A stretch of 64,000 bases of DNA from Chelydra serpentina (taxonomy: Eukaryota; Chordata; Testudines; Chelydridae): assembly GCA_037349315.1 (NCBI GenBank), contig JBAIAC010000014.1:25087001-25151000 (forward strand), written 5' to 3'. Positions 26,231 to 37,964 of the stretch are shown here, piece after piece (within the stretch, counting starts at the first letter, position 1; each line of letters begins with the position of its first letter). Made by a program: the position numbers and the translations under genes. Below the pieces are notes generated by a model, which searched no databases, had not been told where the DNA came from, and saw only the letters and a program-made list of their open reading frames with translations.

Positions 26231-27360
26231 CTTTATCCATACTAATAATGACAAGTAACTGAACATCCTGTTTCTTTCACTGCTGCCATGCCTCATCCTT
26301 CTTAAAGCTGCATAGGATTATTTCCAAAATGCTGACATAACACTTACTTAAGCAAGGTAGAATTAGAAATGTCTTAGGGATAGTCACTGCATTGCTGATG
26401 ACAAAGCATCCCTGTTTTCAGTTGAAACTTTTATTGACCTCAGTGGGTCAGTGTTTAGAGAAGCAGAGCTCTCATTTGTAAGCTTTGAAAGGAGAGCATA
26501 GTTCTACAAAATGCAGACAAAATTTTGTGATGAGACTTTTTTGCCAAATTTTCCAAAATTGGGACAAAAAAATGTTTACAAAGAAAATTTAGAATCTTCA
26601 TTCAGTTATTTAATTATATGCTGGAGGTCTGATAATGTGTCCAATAACTTTGAAAGAATACCTGAAGTCTTGGCTATATAAAATCTGTTGCTTAGACAGT
26701 ATGTGGAGAAAGTAGGGGGTGGGGATTATTCCCTCTCTAAGAGCCTTGTATCCAGGAAAGACAATTAACTGAAGCCTTTGCTATATCTGCCAGGAAAATA
26801 CAAATCTGTGATTTAACTTGTTACTCTGATGTATGATACCCTCTAGGCCACCCCTACATTTAACCTTATTAAATACTGTGTTAAAAATGTTAACACACAT
26901 TTTCTATTATATAGCTATATTAATCTTACATTTCATCCAAATAGTTTCATTGGCAACCTGTCTTATAAAATGTATATGACATTTTATGTGGCTAAGAAAC
27001 AGCTGCTTGAAAAATTTGGAACTATTTTTGTATAAGCAGTGTAACTATGTTTATTCTGCTGTTGATGTAATTTATGTGGCGATCTATTTCTTATGTGATC
27101 ATGAGATATTAATGTTGATTGTACTATCAAAAACCTTAATGAAATGTAATAACACAATATATTTAACTCTTCAACTACTATAAGGTAATTATATTAACAT
27201 ATAAAGTATTAGAGTTGATTTGAAAGGAACTGTATTCACGAGTCTAAATTGGTTGATATCTCATCTCTATTTTGCTAAAAGTTCACTTTGTTACTTGTAT
27301 TTACCCCCTTCCCCTCTTCTGTAGATATGGAGGACACTTACCATGGAGTTAGACAGTCCT
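26231..27360. other. AT-rich stretch without recognised gene
   Basis: Nothing recognisable. Short plus-strand open frames are AT-rich and lack motifs. Confidence 0.4.
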
Positions 27361-27634
27361 CAGGCTATGTCTACAGCTTTAAGCTTTTAGCGACAGAGCT
27401 GTGCCGTGACAGCCGTATATTAAAAGGCACGCAGTGTAGCTGCTGTTTGTTGGCAGGAGAGAGCTCTCCTGCTGACAAAAAGCTTCCACCCCCATGAGTG
27501 GCATTAGCATTGTTGGAAGGAGAGCGCTCCTGGCGGCAAAGCGCTGTTCTCACCAGCGCTTGTTGTCAACAAACTTTTTGTCTTTTGAATGACAAAAGTT
27601 TTGTCTTTCACTTGCCAGTGTAGACTAATCTTTA
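27361..27634 (+). mobile_element. Foldback DNA element
   Basis: Inverted termini AGGCTATGTCTACA (27362-27375) and, at the other end, AGTGTAGACTAATCTTT. The interior has GC-rich short inverted repeats such as AGAGCTCTCCTGCTG and AAAGCGCTG/CAGCGCTTG. The flanking bases (TCA / TTA) could be a degraded 3-bp duplication. Superfamily uncertain; the termini resemble those of the 7607-7901 family. Confidence 0.6.
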
Positions 27635-27944
27635 GTGATAAATGGTCACTTACACCAAAAATCACAAAATATTCAGGTTGCTTCCAGTCCCCAGAAGAGA
27701 CCAGTCACTTACCCCAGAACAATTGGTACCCTAGATCTTACACCAAAGACAACACCTGTAGCCAATTCTTTATTAACTAGGCAAAAGGAATAAGAGTTAT
27801 TTACAGGTTAAAGCAAGCAAATATATACACACAAATGACTTACCATTTATGGTTCCTAAAGTACAAGAGATGCTGCTGACCAGCATCTACTGTGTTCTTT
27901 CAATTATGTGGAAGTCTAATTTCCAAATATAAGACAGTGGAAGG

Positions 27945-28085
27945 CACAATAAATTGGTCACTGCCTGGCATCTTTTGTAGTTGTTTACACCTGTGCTAAA
28001 TGGGTGTCAAATGCTATCATTCTCATTTGGTAGCATTTGACACCCACTTTGCACAGGTGTGAGGCAATGGAGAATCACAATAAAT
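27945..28085. repeat. Short palindromic repeat with 33-bp stem
   Basis: Positions 27987-28019 and 28028-28060 pair as a 33-base stem with three mismatches around an 8-base loop (28020-28027). Flanking wording (GGCATCTTTTGTAG on the left, GGCAATGGAGAATC on the right) looks like remains of a larger palindromic MITE. I know of no gene here. Confidence 0.75.
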
Positions 28086-30120
28086 GTCTATAACTGATAC
28101 TTTTTAATAATAGCACACTGCCATAATGTTGCTACATAATCTATGTACTGAAATGTAGTTAAAGTTAGTAAAATTCAGGATTATTTTCTTAAACTCTCTA
28201 ATCTTCAAGACGTATGGAAAATGAGACCAGTGAAGACAAACATACATAAAACTAAAAGCCAAACCAGAGCTATGATCATGCTATAAAGACTTGATCGGGG
28301 GGACAGATTTTTGCGTCTCATTTAGCAGCAGCAATGGTGGCTACCCTTTATTGCAGAGACAGAAGGAACAGCAGGGAAGTTGCAAAAAAAGAAAATAAAG
28401 GCAACAATAGAAAAATAATTGGAAATTGAGGCCCAGATTTAAAATAATGAGCCATTACCCTTCAGAAGAGCGGAGCTAAACAAAGAAGCTCACTGATCAC
28501 CTCTCTAGTTACACAAATTAACATGAAGATGAGTCAAGTGACAATAGCACAAGCAACCTGAAGAAAGCTAATTGTTGTATTTTAGTTAATTTAAATAGCA
28601 TGACATGCAAAGCAAAGCAAACAGTGGCAAACAAAAAGGGTGACGTGATAATTACAGGAAAGTCTCAGACACTTGTCTAAACAGAATAGGAGCAAATTAA
28701 AATAAAGCAACTGGAAAACTTGTGAAAGAAACAACCCAAAGGAACAAGGAGACATTTAAAAACAGTTATTCAAGTATCTGGCAGATTTTATGCCAAAGGC
28801 AGTCAGACAAGCAGTACAAAGGAGACCCCACGGATCTAATTCCATAGTCATGCGGGGAAAAACTTCCAGGTGAATGGGAGTTTTGCCTTCATGTGAGCTG
28901 CAAAATAGGGCTGTAAAGCAGCATAAATGCTACTCTTGATACAGGTGACAGTCAAGATCATGAAAAAAGATGCTGAATAAATCCATTGGGGGGAAAAGAA
29001 TATTGTGTGTTACCTGAACAGGTACAACCAAAATCAACGAGCTTTCTGAAAGGAAAGGCCTGTTATGATTCATACATCAATGGTAAAACTGCTATAATCC
29101 CAACTTCTTGTATTAGTGATGCTTTGAGGCTATAATTACCTACCTCTTTTGGTTTATGGATATTTGCAATGTGCTTATTTACTGCATGCCTCCAGGTGGG
29201 AAAGCTGCTGTGGAAAGAGTGACTGGCTTGTCCTGCTGACAATAAATTCATATAATTTTTTTTTTTTTTTAATTCAGTGGAGCCAGCAGTTTTTCCACAC
29301 TGCTATATCTTAAAGCTGGCTGAGACTGCAAAACTACGCTCTACAAACACTGAGAAATGCTATATGTATTTTTGCTGAAATTAAATAAGTACTATACTGC
29401 TGAATATATAGCATTTGTGCACTCTAAAGGGGAACTGCAAAAGGGGAAATGTTTTTAGTTTTGCTGCTCTTTCACAAAGTGGAAAATTGATCTATTTGGA
29501 TTTACACTAAAAAAAAAGAGCCCCTGTCTATTTATTCCAGTCACACCTAACATAATTTAAAACTAAGATACCAAAAGCTAATTTTATTGTAACTGGATTG
29601 CAGCAACCCACAGCCAACAAACCAGACAAGTGAAAGGTCAAAACCACCTTCCCCTTCAATAATTCCTCCCCCTTCCCTTTCAAAATATTAGGGCGGGTGG
29701 GAGGAAAGTAGCTTTGTAGGATCCCCTAAAACTTATCAACTTCAGGCTGTTATGGCCTGAGGAGGAATGAATTCTAAATATGTGCTACTCCAACTCCCGA
29801 AATGGCCCCACAAGACATGTATTTTCCCCATCCTCTTTATATTAGAATATCAGGTTCTGGCTTTTTAGATTTCTTGGAGAATTAAAGGGGATGATGCCTT
29901 CCCAATAGGCGCAAACCAGAGCTGCAGTTTCCCCAGCCCTTAACTGAGTGAAGAGGTGCTGTTGAATTCTAGTTGCCTGTATTGCCCGTTCCCTGACACA
30001 GGTACCTGTGGCCTGGTTTAGTACTCATTGGTCCCAGGATGAAGAACATACAAAAAGTGGATTATAGCCACCTTTGCACTCTGCTGTCCCACCTCCTGAG
30101 CTGCAGGCATGGCTGAGCCT
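28086..30120. other. AT-rich stretch without recognised gene
   Basis: No gene or element recognised. A T-run of 14 bases lies near 29257-29270. Confidence 0.4.
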
Positions 30121-30125
30121 GACTG

Positions 30126-30380
30126 ACCACTGCATGGCTACACTGCAATTAAAAAACAGCAGTAGGCCTGTGCCAGCTGGCTTGGGCTACGGGGCTGTTT
30201 AATTGTGGTATAGATGTTTGGGCTCTAGGACCTGCGATGTGGGAGGGTCCCAGAATCAGGCTGCAGCCTGAGCCTGAATGTCTACACTGCAATTAAACGG
30301 CCCCTTAGCCTGATCCCCATGAGCCCAAGTCAGCTGGCACAGGATAGCCACAGGTTATTAATTGCAGTGTAAACATACCC
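30126..30380 (+). mobile_element. Foldback DNA element
   Basis: Terminal inverted wording GGCTACACTGCAATTAA and, at the far end, TTAATTGCAGTGTAAACATACCC. A second internal pair (GTTTAATTGTGGTATAGATG and GTCTACACTGCAATTAAAC) gives a nested palindrome. A half-copy occurs at 16318-16420. Non-autonomous; no coding frame. Confidence 0.7.
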
Positions 30381-30384
30381 CAAA

Positions 30385-32000
30385 TGGCTTGGAGAACTGG
30401 TATAGGATATGCAGTCCTTCAACTCTAAGTCATTGGTTCCCCTCTGACTCAGAGTGTTAAGATTAAAAATCTTTATGATGTTGTGGCCTCTCCAGAATCA
30501 GTTGGTTATTTCTACTTCATAGCTGTCTGCCAACAAGAACACTCCAAGTAGCAATTGCCAAGATTTGTGACAGTCATACAAAAAGACTAATAGGCCCCAA
30601 GTGTCACTGCTGCTAGGGGTTCTTCAGTGTACAAAAATACATCAAGAGTGAGGTGGATTTAAATATAGGACTTCCTGAAAGAAAACACTGCCTCTGGAAC
30701 CATTCTGAGCCCCTCAGAAAGCCACAGCAAAAGGGCAATTTAAACACACCACTTTTTAGAATGTGCCTGTACATTTAGAACTTCGAGAAAGCATATTTTT
30801 TCTCAAAACAAAACCTTTAAGCAATAGCTCAGCTCACTCGATGCAAAAACTTTGTGGTGATTAATATTTGAAGTTTTTAGTATGCGTAAAACAAGGTAAT
30901 CTATAATTGTCTGATAAATAAGATGATTCAATTATATTCAATTAGTTCATTTATATACAATCTTGTGTTTCTTGGAGATATCTCCAAAGAAGAGTGGATG
31001 GGCACAAAGATCAGTATGCTACTTCTAATAGCTAAACCAGAGAATATCAGAAGGAGTTCTTTGGTCTCCTCTTCCCTCTCTCCGTTTGTGTTAGCTGCAG
31101 CCACTTGTTATACTGTTTATCTGTTGTGGAAAACCTTATCCAGCTTGCTGTATGTACCTCTATAATTGGAACCTTCTGGATTCTGATTTTAAGAGATTTG
31201 ACAGCTGTAAGCATCTGCAGCTGAAGCAGGTTGTTGACTGAATCTAAGAATGAAGTGGGAATGTGTGTGGCTTGTAAACAGACCATCTCACTCTGATAAT
31301 TTGACTTTTGTTATTTCATTTTCTCAGATTTTGTTTCTAATCCACCTAAAGCAATTGTAGTTAAACTAAAATGTAAGTAACTTTTTTAAGACTATGGAAG
31401 ATTACTGCACATTATATTTTTGAAATAGTAAGCAGGCCTTTTTACTCATAAAATATCAATGTTCTTTTATGGCATTAGAGATTTCTCACAATTTGCATTC
31501 AATACATTATGCCAGGTGCCTACCTTATGGAAAAGTGGACTGACAAAGAATTATTGAATAATTACATCAGGATCAACATCATGGATGGTGCGGAGTCTCC
31601 TGGGAGCTTCTGGATTCCCTCCTCTCCCACTGAAACGAAGAGTCCTTCACGCTGCGGTGAGTTGAGAACAGCTGATGATGTAATATGACTACCATTCCAA
31701 ATGAATAGCTAAAGTAAGTAACAGAGGTTGGAAATGGAGTTGCACAGACTCTGAATAAATGCTTTCTTTGGCACCGAACAACATTCTGAGAAAATATTTG
31801 CACTTTGGAATAAAAAATAATGTTCTTGCCTGTAGCCAAGTCAGCTGGATTTGCCCTGAGCCACTGGCGCTCTTGGGGCTGTCAGGAAGTTATCTTATGG
31901 TAATATCACTACAGAATTGGTGTGGAAGGTGTTTACAGTCCAATGAAAACAAATAATACATTTGAATCATGTTATTTTACAGAGGGACTTGACAGCTTCT
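30385..32000. other. AT-rich stretch without recognised gene
   Basis: No gene recognised; open frames up to 86 codons have no motifs. Confidence 0.4.
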
Positions 32001-32009
32001 CATCTTATG

Positions 32010-32066
32010 TGGAGATCGGAGACCTCCTGAGGTCCCTTCCAACCCTGATATTCTATGATTCTATGA
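32010..32066 (+). mobile_element. CR1 3' tail fragment
   Basis: The last about 57 bases of a CR1-type 3' end: GACCTCCTGAGGTCCCTTCC followed by the octamer-type tail GATATTCTATGATTCTATGA. The same wording ends the CR1 at 37876-37962 and the SINE at 54161-54334. Confidence 0.85.
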
Positions 32067-32185
32067 CCTGTAAAACCCTATTGCCTGGTATCCATTTCAG
32101 CAGATCACAATGTATGACAAATCAGATGTGAATCCTACTATTCTTCACAAGGAAGCGTCACAGGTCTGACAAGTGCAAGTAGTTA

Positions 32186-32870
32186 AGGGCTTGGCTACAC
32201 TTACAAGTTACAGCGTAATAAAACTGCCGGCAGCGCTGTAACTCATTAACTGGCTACACTTGCAAGGCACGTGCAACGCTGTATCTCCTCAGGTACAGCG
32301 CTGCATGTACTCCACCTCCCCGAGAGGAATAACAGCTGTTGCGAAGTGGGTGGAACGTTGGTCTTTCAGTGTAGCCCAGGAACAACGCAGTTACTGATCT
32401 TCCGAAGTTGCCTTTGTTTTGAAACGGCACTTCCTGGTTGGAGTTCAGAGCTGCATTCTTTAAGCTGCTGATCACAGGCTCCGTTTCCTCTCTTTTATCT
32501 GCTCTTTAAAAACAAACAAAGCCCCTGCTGTTTGCTTTCAGTGATTGAGAGAGAGGCAGGGGATGTGGAGGTGTGGAAATAATGAGCTGACACTCTGTGG
32601 CTATTCCAAAAATCCACTCTTTTTCCAAAAACGCTCCCTGTCAAAGTCCCCCTCACCCCCCCCCCGATTTGAAAAGCGCGTTGCAGCTACCTGAATGCCC
32701 ATAATGCACCGCTCCCAATACAGCTGCAAGTGCCGCAAATGTAGCCACGTCAGTGGTAGTTACTGCGCTGGCCGCTGCCAGTGTGGACAGGCTGCAGCGC
32801 TTTCCCTACTCAGCTGTACGAACATGGGTTTAACTAACAGCGCTGTACATCTGCAAGTGTAGCCTAGGCC
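32186..32870 (+). mobile_element. 685-bp foldback DNA element
   Basis: Inverted termini AGGGCTTGGCTACACTTAC and (other strand) GGCCTAGGCTACACTTGC. TTA flanks at 32183-32185 and 32871-32873 are consistent with a 3-bp duplication as in the PIF/Harbinger superfamily; one extra A at 32186 leaves the exact left end uncertain. The CAGCGCTGTA motif recurs near both ends. No transposase frame is seen. Confidence 0.7.
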
Positions 32871-32874
32871 TTAG

Positions 32875-33770
32875 GCTCACAAGTTAGCCAAAGGTGCAGA
32901 AATAATTATTGCAACTGAAAGTTAGATTAATCATGTATATGTGAGTAAATGAAATGGAAGGGAGACCTTAACGCAATCAGTGTATTGCCCAGCAGCTGTT
33001 GCCTTTTGGGATCCTCTCTTTGCCATTATCACTTTAGAATATGTACTATCAAAATAATTGTTCTTTGCACCCTTCCCCAGCATGTATCTCTGCAGGGGTG
33101 TAATGTAATTAATCCTGTTCCAGAAACAAAAGCCTGGAAATAACAAGCGTGCCCACTATTAGCCGGTTGCATCACTCCCCGTCCTCTGTCTGGTTTTGTT
33201 GTTTTTTTGATTTCTTAGATTGGAAACTTTCATGTTAATGAACAGTTGATCTTTAAAGATCAATTAACTTGGATTGTAAATGGAGATAATGTATTAGGAT
33301 ATTTACATCATCAGTATGTTTTGCAAATTAAACGTCCAAATCTCAGACCTTCCAGTGGATCAACTAGCACCAAAAAAAATGCTGTTTTATGCAATAACAT
33401 AGAGTAGGCCACATCCTGAAGCCCTTCCCCCAGTCTTTAATCTAGCAAGTACCAACTAACTTCACAGGACTTTCCTTCAGAAGGATTAAATAATACCGAC
33501 TACAGAAGAGAGTTATTTAACTCATTGTTAGTAATTTCATTATTTCGTAGTACTTTGACTTTACTTGGTGGTCTCTGCTTTCAAATTTGCAGTGTATGAG
33601 TTCTTCTCTTTATTTTTCAAGGGTGGATTTTCAAAAGCACCCAGTACAAGCCTAGCTCTGCTCTCATTACAAGCAACTTCCATTAGCCTTCAATGGGAGC
33701 AGAGTTAGATCATAAGTGTTTTGATGGAAATGTATTTATTGTAATGACTGATATAATAAGTGAAGGCTAG
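32875..33770. other. Stretch without recognised gene
   Basis: No gene seen. Diverged wording around 33640-33710 (CAATGGGAGCAGAGTTAG) resembles a dispersed amniote motif that I cannot assign. Confidence 0.35.
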
Positions 33771-33771
33771 G

Positions 33772-34045
33772 AATATAACAGGGTTTAAAAGAGAACTGGA
33801 TAAATTCATGGAGGTTAAGTCCATTAATGGCTATTAGCTAGGATGGGTAAGGAACAGTGTCCCTAGCCTCTGTTTATCAGAGGGGGGTGATGGATGGCAG
33901 GAGAGAGAGCACTTGATCATTACCTTTTAGGTTCACTCACTCTGGGGCACCTGGCACTGGCCACTGTCAGAAGACAGGATACTGGGCTGGATTGACCTTT
34001 GGTCTGACCCAGTATGGCCATTCTTATGTTCTTATGTTCTTAATA
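33772..34045 (+). mobile_element. CR1-type 3' fragment
   Basis: Landmarks in order: AACTGGATAAATTCATGGAG, ATTAATGGCTATTAGC, GGCACTGGCCACTGTCAGAA, GGTCTGACCCAGTATGGCC, then a TTCTTATGTTCTTATGTTCTTA tail of short tandem repeats. The minus-strand counterpart is at 39165-39700. Only the 3' UTR and the end of the coding region remain. Confidence 0.85.
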
Positions 34046-34896
34046 AATGTGTTATCAGAAAAACTGTTAGTCTTTCCCCCCCTATCTTTACATATTGTAT
34101 ACTGCATAATTCCCAAAGCTTAGCATCCTTCCCTCTTGCATAGGTTCTTTTCTTGTAGTGATTTCCATCTTGAAAAACTATTTCCCCTTCCTATGCTTCC
34201 CAAAGATGGTGCAGTGTATTTCTAACTCATATGTTGAAACTGCTGCTTTGTCATTTAGTTCCTGTGTGTGCATTATATAGCAGTACAGTGTTTACTAACA
34301 GGCTACCAGAACCATGTCTAATTTATAAATTATAGATTGCAAGATGGCAAAACTTTCAAAATAGATAATAAAAAGACATTATGATTACTTTTAAACAGCA
34401 CCATATAATGGCATTAATGTAGCTAGGAATTAATCATAGAGGAAAATAAAATTATGAATAAAATTCACAGACACCATATATCAAACTGTTTCTATCTTCT
34501 GCCATAGAAAAAAAAGCTATTATATGCAGAACTCCCTAAATTAACCTATCAGACAGTCTAAACTCTAAAGGGATGCATAATTTATATTAGACTTCCACAA
34601 TTTAAATGGATTAAGGCTCACAAGGGAACAGATCCACCAAATCTCCCCCATCCCAAATTTGAAGCCCTCTTCTACACAACCACTATCTCCCACTGTACCC
34701 CAAATATATTGGTACTGTATGCCCCTGTCCAGGAGTAAAAGCCTGCTTCCCACAACCAAAACAGAATCATTTGACTTTTCTCCAACCAAGGCAGTTGAGT
34801 GGTGTCCAGTTCAGCCCACCCTAGATAGATTGGTTATTGCACAACATTCTGTGTCCAAAGACCAGTCAGGGATTACCTCTGGTCTCTCACCTCTGG
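34046..34896. other. AT-rich stretch without recognised gene
   Basis: No gene or element recognised. Confidence 0.4.
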
Positions 34897-35555
34897 TCAT
34901 AGAATCATAAATTATAAAAAAGGGACCTCACAGTCATCTAGTCCATCCCCCTGCACTGAGGCAGGGCCAAGTATGCTGAGATCATCCCTGAGAGATGTTT
35001 GTCAAACCTGTTCTTAAAAATTTCCAATGATGGGCATTCTACAGCCTCCTTTGGAAGCCTATTCCAGAGTTTAACTTTCCTTATAGTTAGAAAGCGTTTC
35101 CTAAATCTCGCTTGCTGCAGACTAAGCTGATTACTTCTTGTGCTACCTTCAGTGAACATGGATACCTATTGATCAGTGTCCTCTTTATAACAACCTTTTT
35201 GCATATTTGAAAACTATTATCAGCCCTCCCCCAGTCTTCTTTTCTCAAAACTAAATACAGCCAGTTTCTTCAACCTTTCTTCATGAGTCAGGTTTTCTAA
35301 ACATTTTATCATTTTTGTTACTCTTCTCTGGATTCTCTCCAAGTTGTCCATATCTTTCTTAAGGTCTGATGCCCTATACTGGACACAGTACTCCAACTTT
35401 TGGATTGCAAGTCCAGATTAGAGTGGGACAATTACCTCCTGTGTCCTACATGCAACTCTTCTGTTAATGCACCCCATAATATTAGCCTTTTTTTGCAACT
35501 GCATCACATTGGTGGCTCCATCCAATATCAAACCACATGTTTCTAGGCTTACCTT
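34897..35555 (-). mobile_element. CR1 3' fragment, diverged
   Basis: The plus strand starts TCATAGAATCATAAATTATA and continues with the reverse complement of the CR1 C-terminal coding region; the frame at 34938-35159 retains TRSNQLSLQQARFRKRFLT-like wording. It is older than the 10.5-kb copy and has small deletions and several frame breaks. It extends into sequence equivalent to the region after the RT core. Confidence 0.85.
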
Positions 35556-35774
35556 TTGCCACTGATAGTCTTACTTGTCTTTAATTCTGCTGGTGTGCTG
35601 TGCTTTCCTCCATGTTGCTTGGATATTGAGATGGGTGATATTTTTCAAATAGTTCATCTGCCAAAAAATGCAGTTTGGGCAAACTGAAACTATTCACAAG
35701 TTTGACATAAATTTCCTTACGTTTCAGTTCCCCCAAGTTTTCAGGCCAGATTGACATGAGGACTTAGGTTCTAT

Positions 35775-35975
35775 TCACAAAAGCACAGTGGCTCCCACCA
35801 AATACCCTACAGCCCTGTGGTTAGGATACTGACTTGCGATATGGGAGACCCAAATTCAAGTCTCTGCTTCAAACCAGACAGAGGGGGAATTTGAACCCAG
35901 GCATCCCACATCCCAGGCGAGTGGTTTAACAGTGGGGTAGTAGGGGAGTACCACCAACTCCCCTGGTAGCTTTGT
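35775..35975 (+). repeat. tRNA-like foldback repeat, third copy
   Basis: Left half: GTGGTTAGGATACTGACTT followed by GGGAGACCCAAATTCAAGTC (boxes A- and B-like). Right half on the minus strand: GTTAAACCACTCGCCTGGG and CCTGGGTTCAAATTCC, again boxes A- and B-like. The halves pair as an imperfect hairpin about a short centre near 35875. It is related to 18314-18543 and 19298-19523 but lacks their shared 3' part. Confidence 0.65.
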
Positions 35976-36296
35976 GAATGGTGTTTACAAATACCTTTAA
36001 TAAAAAAGGATCAGAGAGGACCAGGAAAGGGCTAGATAGAATGCCTTGGTTAGACTTATGTGTTGTGGGGGGGCAGGGAGAAAAATCATGAAGAGGAGAA
36101 GCTTTAGGAAATTTTAGGTGTCAGGGTGGCATTTGGGAAGCAGTGACTGTTAAGCCCAGCAAGGAACTAATGAAACTGTAGAGGTGGGGAAAGGTCAGCT
36201 TTGATTTATGTTAACATCAAACTAAGATGTTTTAATAAACCAGACCCCCTGAAGGGATCTGGGATGTACTCACTGAATGAGAACCTACATCCAGTT

Positions 36297-37874
36297 ATTA
36301 TCACAGACAAGGTCAGCTCCCAGGCGGCTGCACTCCGCAGCACGGTATGGGGAGGAGGTGACCAGCCCTCTGTGGAGAAAGAAGTAGTTTGGGACTATTT
36401 AGAAAAGCTGGACGAACACAAGTCCATGGGGCCGGATGCACTGCATCCGAGGGTGCTAAAGGAGTTGGCCGATGTGATTGCAGAGCCATTGGCCATTATC
36501 TTTGACAAATCATGGCAATCGGGGGAGGTCCCGGATGACTGGAAAAAAGCTAATGTAGTGCCCATCTTTAAAAAAGGGAAGAAGGAAGATCCGGGGAACT
36601 ACAGGCCAGTCAGTCTCACCTCAGTCCCTGGAAAAATCATGGAACAGGTCCTCAAGGAATCAATTCTGAACCACTTAAAGGAGGGGAAAGTGATCAGGAA
36701 CAGTCAGCATGGATTCACCAAGGGCAAGTCATGCCTGACTAACCTAATTGCCTTCTATGATGAGATAACTGGCTCTGTGGATGAGGGGAAAGCAGTGGAT
36801 GTGCTATTTCTTGACTTTAGCAAAGCTTTTGATACAGTCTCCCACAGTGTTCTTACTTCTTTAACTTGCTGGCATGGGCTGGATGAATGGACGGTAAGGT
36901 GGATAGAAAACTGGCTGGATGGTCATGCTCAACGGGTAGTGATCAATGGCTCCATGTCTAGTTGGCAGCCGGTATCAAGTGGAGTGCCCCAAGGGTCGGT
37001 GCTGGGGCCGGTTTTGTTCAATATCTTCATTAACGATCTGGAGGATGGTGTGGACTGCACCCTTAGCAAGTTTGCAGATGACACTAAACTGGGAAGAGTG
37101 GTTGATACGCTGGAGGGTAGGGATAGGATACAGAGGGACCTAGACAAATTAGAGGATTGGGCCAAAAGAAATCTGATGAGGTTCAACAAGGACAAGTGCA
37201 GAGTCCTGCACTTAGGATGGAAGAATGCCATGCACTGCTACAGACTAGGGACCGAATGGCTGGGCAGCAGTTCTGCAGAAAAGGACCTAGCGGTTACAGT
37301 GGACGAAAAGCTGAATATGAGTCAACAGTGTGTCCTTGTTGCCAAGAAGGCTAATGGCATTTTGGGCTGTATAAGTAGGGGAATTTCCAGCAGATCGAGG
37401 GACGTGATTATTCCCCTCTATTCGGCACTGGTGAGGCCTCATTTGGAGTACTGTGTCCAGTTTTGGGCCCCACACTACAAGAAGGATGTGGATAAATTGG
37501 AAAGAGTCCAACGGAGGGCAACAAAAATGGTTAGGGGGCTGGAGCACATGATGTATGAGGAGAGGCTGAGGGAACTGGGATTGTTTAGCCTGCAGAAGAG
37601 AAGAGTGAGGGGGGATTTGATAGCTGCTTTCAACTACCTAAAAGGGGGTTCCAAAGAGGATGGATCTAGACTGTTCTCAGTGGTCGAAGACGACAGAACA
37701 AGGAGTAATGGTCTCAAGTTGCAGAGGGGGAGGTTTAGGTTGGATATTAGGAAAAACCTTTTCACTAGTGGGGTGGTGAAGCACTGGAATGGGTTACCTA
37801 GGGAGGTGGTGGAATCTCCTTCCTTAGAGGTTTCTAAGGTCAGGCTTGACAAAGCCCTGGCTGGGATGATCTAG
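36297..37874 (+). pseudogene. CR1 reverse transcriptase domain, open frame, truncated
   Basis: The uninterrupted frame runs to TAG at 37872-37874. The Met at 36201 lies in flanking DNA, so the open frame there is incidental. RT motifs include [27 protein letters not shown] (36810-36833), [11 protein letters not shown] and FADD (37071-37082), followed by the CR1 C-terminal block with [16 protein letters not shown] and ERVQRRAT. The endonuclease is missing, so it cannot transpose on its own. Between SHSVL and GLDEW (36854-36874) the protein reads unlike other CR1s because 21 bases are inverted in place (see findings). No stop or frameshift has accumulated, so it is a relatively young insertion. 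Confidence 0.9.
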
Positions 37875-37962
37875 TTGGGGTTGGTCCTGCTTTGAGCAGG
37901 GGGTTGGACTAGATGACCTCCTGAGGTCCCTTCCAACCCTGAGATTCTATGATTCTATGATT
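36297..37962 (+). mobile_element. CR1 non-LTR retrotransposon, 5'-truncated, plus strand
   Basis: The element covers the reverse transcriptase, C-terminal domain, 3' UTR and tail (GATTCTATGATTCTATGATT, 37943-37962). It lacks ORF1 and the endonuclease. The 5' boundary is estimated where CR1-like wording begins (about 36297). It belongs to a different subfamily from the 10.5-kb copy (clear amino-acid differences along the RT), and its 3' end matches the SINE tail at 54.3 kb. Confidence 0.92.
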
Positions 37963-37964
37963 AG

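Noticed and set aside
36929..37852. Minus-strand open frames over the second CR1
   Set aside because: Antisense shadows of the plus-strand reverse transcriptase.
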